This document shows, piece by piece, positions 5,523 to 6,028 of a stretch of 6,028 nucleotides of DNA; within the stretch, counting starts at the first letter, position 1; every line of letters starts with the position of its first letter. The notes under the pieces are model-generated. The model did not search any database and had not been told where the DNA came from. It saw only the letters and a program-made list of their open reading frames with translations. A program made the position numbers and the translations under genes. Source of the stretch: Fimbriiglobus sp. (lineage in GTDB: Bacteria > Planctomycetota > Planctomycetia > Gemmatales > Gemmataceae); contig JANXTD010000906.1 of NCBI GenBank assembly GCA_025352585.1, forward strand, positions 1 to 6,028, in the 5' to 3' direction.

Positions 5523-6028
5523 ATGCCCGGATCGACTGACACCCCGACCGACGACGACGGCTCCCCGCTCGTGCCGCTCCGCGCCGCCCCCGGCAGCAAC
5601 CCCGGACGGCCCCGACACTTCGGCGCGTCCGACGACGCCCCCACCCTCATCACGCCGGCCCGCGCCACCCCGCCGTCTGACCCGTCCCTGGGCTTAAGCC
5701 TCGGCAGCCACCTCGGGCCGTTCGAGATTCTCGAAGCCGTCGGCGTCGGCGGCATGGCGGCGGTGCTGAAGGCCCGCGACCGCGAGATGGGCCGCGTCGT
5801 GGCGCTGAAAATCCTCCCGCCGCACATGGCCCGCGACGGCGACAGCGTCACCCGCTTCAAGCAGGAGGCCCGCGCCGCCGCCCGGCTCGACCACGACAAC
5901 GTGGCACGCGCGTTCGCCAGCGGCGAGGACCAGGGGCTGCACTACATCGCGTTCGAGTTCGTCGAGGGCGACAACCTCCGCACCCTCATCGAGCGGCGCG
6001 GCACCATCCCCGTGCCGGAGTGCGTGCG
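5523..6028 (+). CDS. Serine/threonine protein kinase, N-terminal part only
   Basis: The first 168 residues of an STK (Hanks-type, PknB-like) kinase, which transfers phosphate from ATP to Ser/Thr of target proteins; cut by the right edge. Residues 1-60 are a Pro/Asp-rich low-complexity leader. The kinase N-lobe begins near 61 (GSHLGPFEILEAVG). The Gly-rich loop is GVGGMAAV at 74-81, the ATP-binding lysine is K96 in VALKIL, the helix-C glutamate is probably E115 in RFKQEARAAA, and the hinge is IAFEFVEGDNL at about 142-152. The window ends before the catalytic HRD and DFG motifs, so activity cannot be judged. The start at 5523 is the only ATG or GTG in frame after the promoter, with AGGG 8 nt upstream. 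It faces away from the toxin gene and has its own strong promoter, so it is probably independent. Wording such as GLHYIAFEFVEGDNLR is, from memory, typical of planctomycete kinases. Confidence 0.92.
   Translation, partial: MPGSTDTPTDDDGSPLVPLRAAPGSNPGRPRHFGASDDAPTLITPARATPPSDPSLGLSLGSHLGPFEILEAVGVGGMAAVLKARDREMGRVVALKILPPHMARDGDSVTRFKQEARAAARLDHDNVARAFASGEDQGLHYIAFEFVEGDNLRTLIERRGTIPVPECV

Noticed and set aside
5450..5942. Minus-strand frames opposite the kinase gene
   Set aside because: The plus strand reads a clear kinase N-lobe with Gly-loop, Lys and hinge; the minus-strand products are compositionally biased shadows.

Overview
The window looks like a chromosome segment from a planctomycete, most likely in or near the Gemmataceae. 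The basis is a very high G+C background (44 of 60 bases at 2881-2940 by hand count), an ECF sigma/anti-sigma operon with poorly conserved secreted and WD40-like partners, and a serine/threonine kinase whose N-lobe wording (GVGGMAAVLKARD, IAFEFVEGDNLR) matches the planctomycete style of these kinases as I remember it. The taxonomic call is inference; no database was searched.

Layout. Everything from position 1 to 5260 reads on the minus strand, so gene order is right to left. At the right end, a divergent promoter region (5261-5522) drives a plus-strand Ser/Thr protein kinase that runs off the window (5523-6028). Reading leftwards from 5260 there is a SEC-C/HINT polymorphic-toxin-like gene (4178-5260) and, 2 nt after its stop, a likely immunity gene (3633-4175). 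An intergenic stretch with small inverted repeats (3474-3632) follows, then a YiiM-like MOSC-domain gene (2814-3473). Last comes a four-gene operon: ECF sigma factor (2024-2647), membrane anti-sigma factor overlapping it by ATGA (1212-2027), a small exported helical protein (676-1203), and a WD40-like beta-propeller protein cut by the left edge (1-643).

How the genes work together. The sigma and anti-sigma genes are translationally coupled. The anti-sigma factor has a zinc-binding type HxxxCxxC motif, one membrane segment and a helical outer domain. The next gene encodes an exported helical protein that appears to share part of that outer domain, so the cluster reads as one envelope-sensing transcription switch with unknown signal and regulon.

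The most interesting part is the toxin/immunity cassette. The toxin gene joins a host-like GC-rich N-terminus (a SEC-C zinc motif and only the C-terminal half of a HINT autoprocessing domain) to a roughly 200-residue C-terminal domain I do not recognise. Base composition falls close to the predicted HINT cleavage point (His157-Asn158) and stays lower through the immunity gene. This fits exchange of a toxin tip with its cognate immunity gene. No secretion partner, RHS/filamentous stalk or signal peptide is present in the window, so how or whether the toxin is delivered is open.

I saw no rRNA, tRNA, CRISPR array, transposase or insertion sequence.
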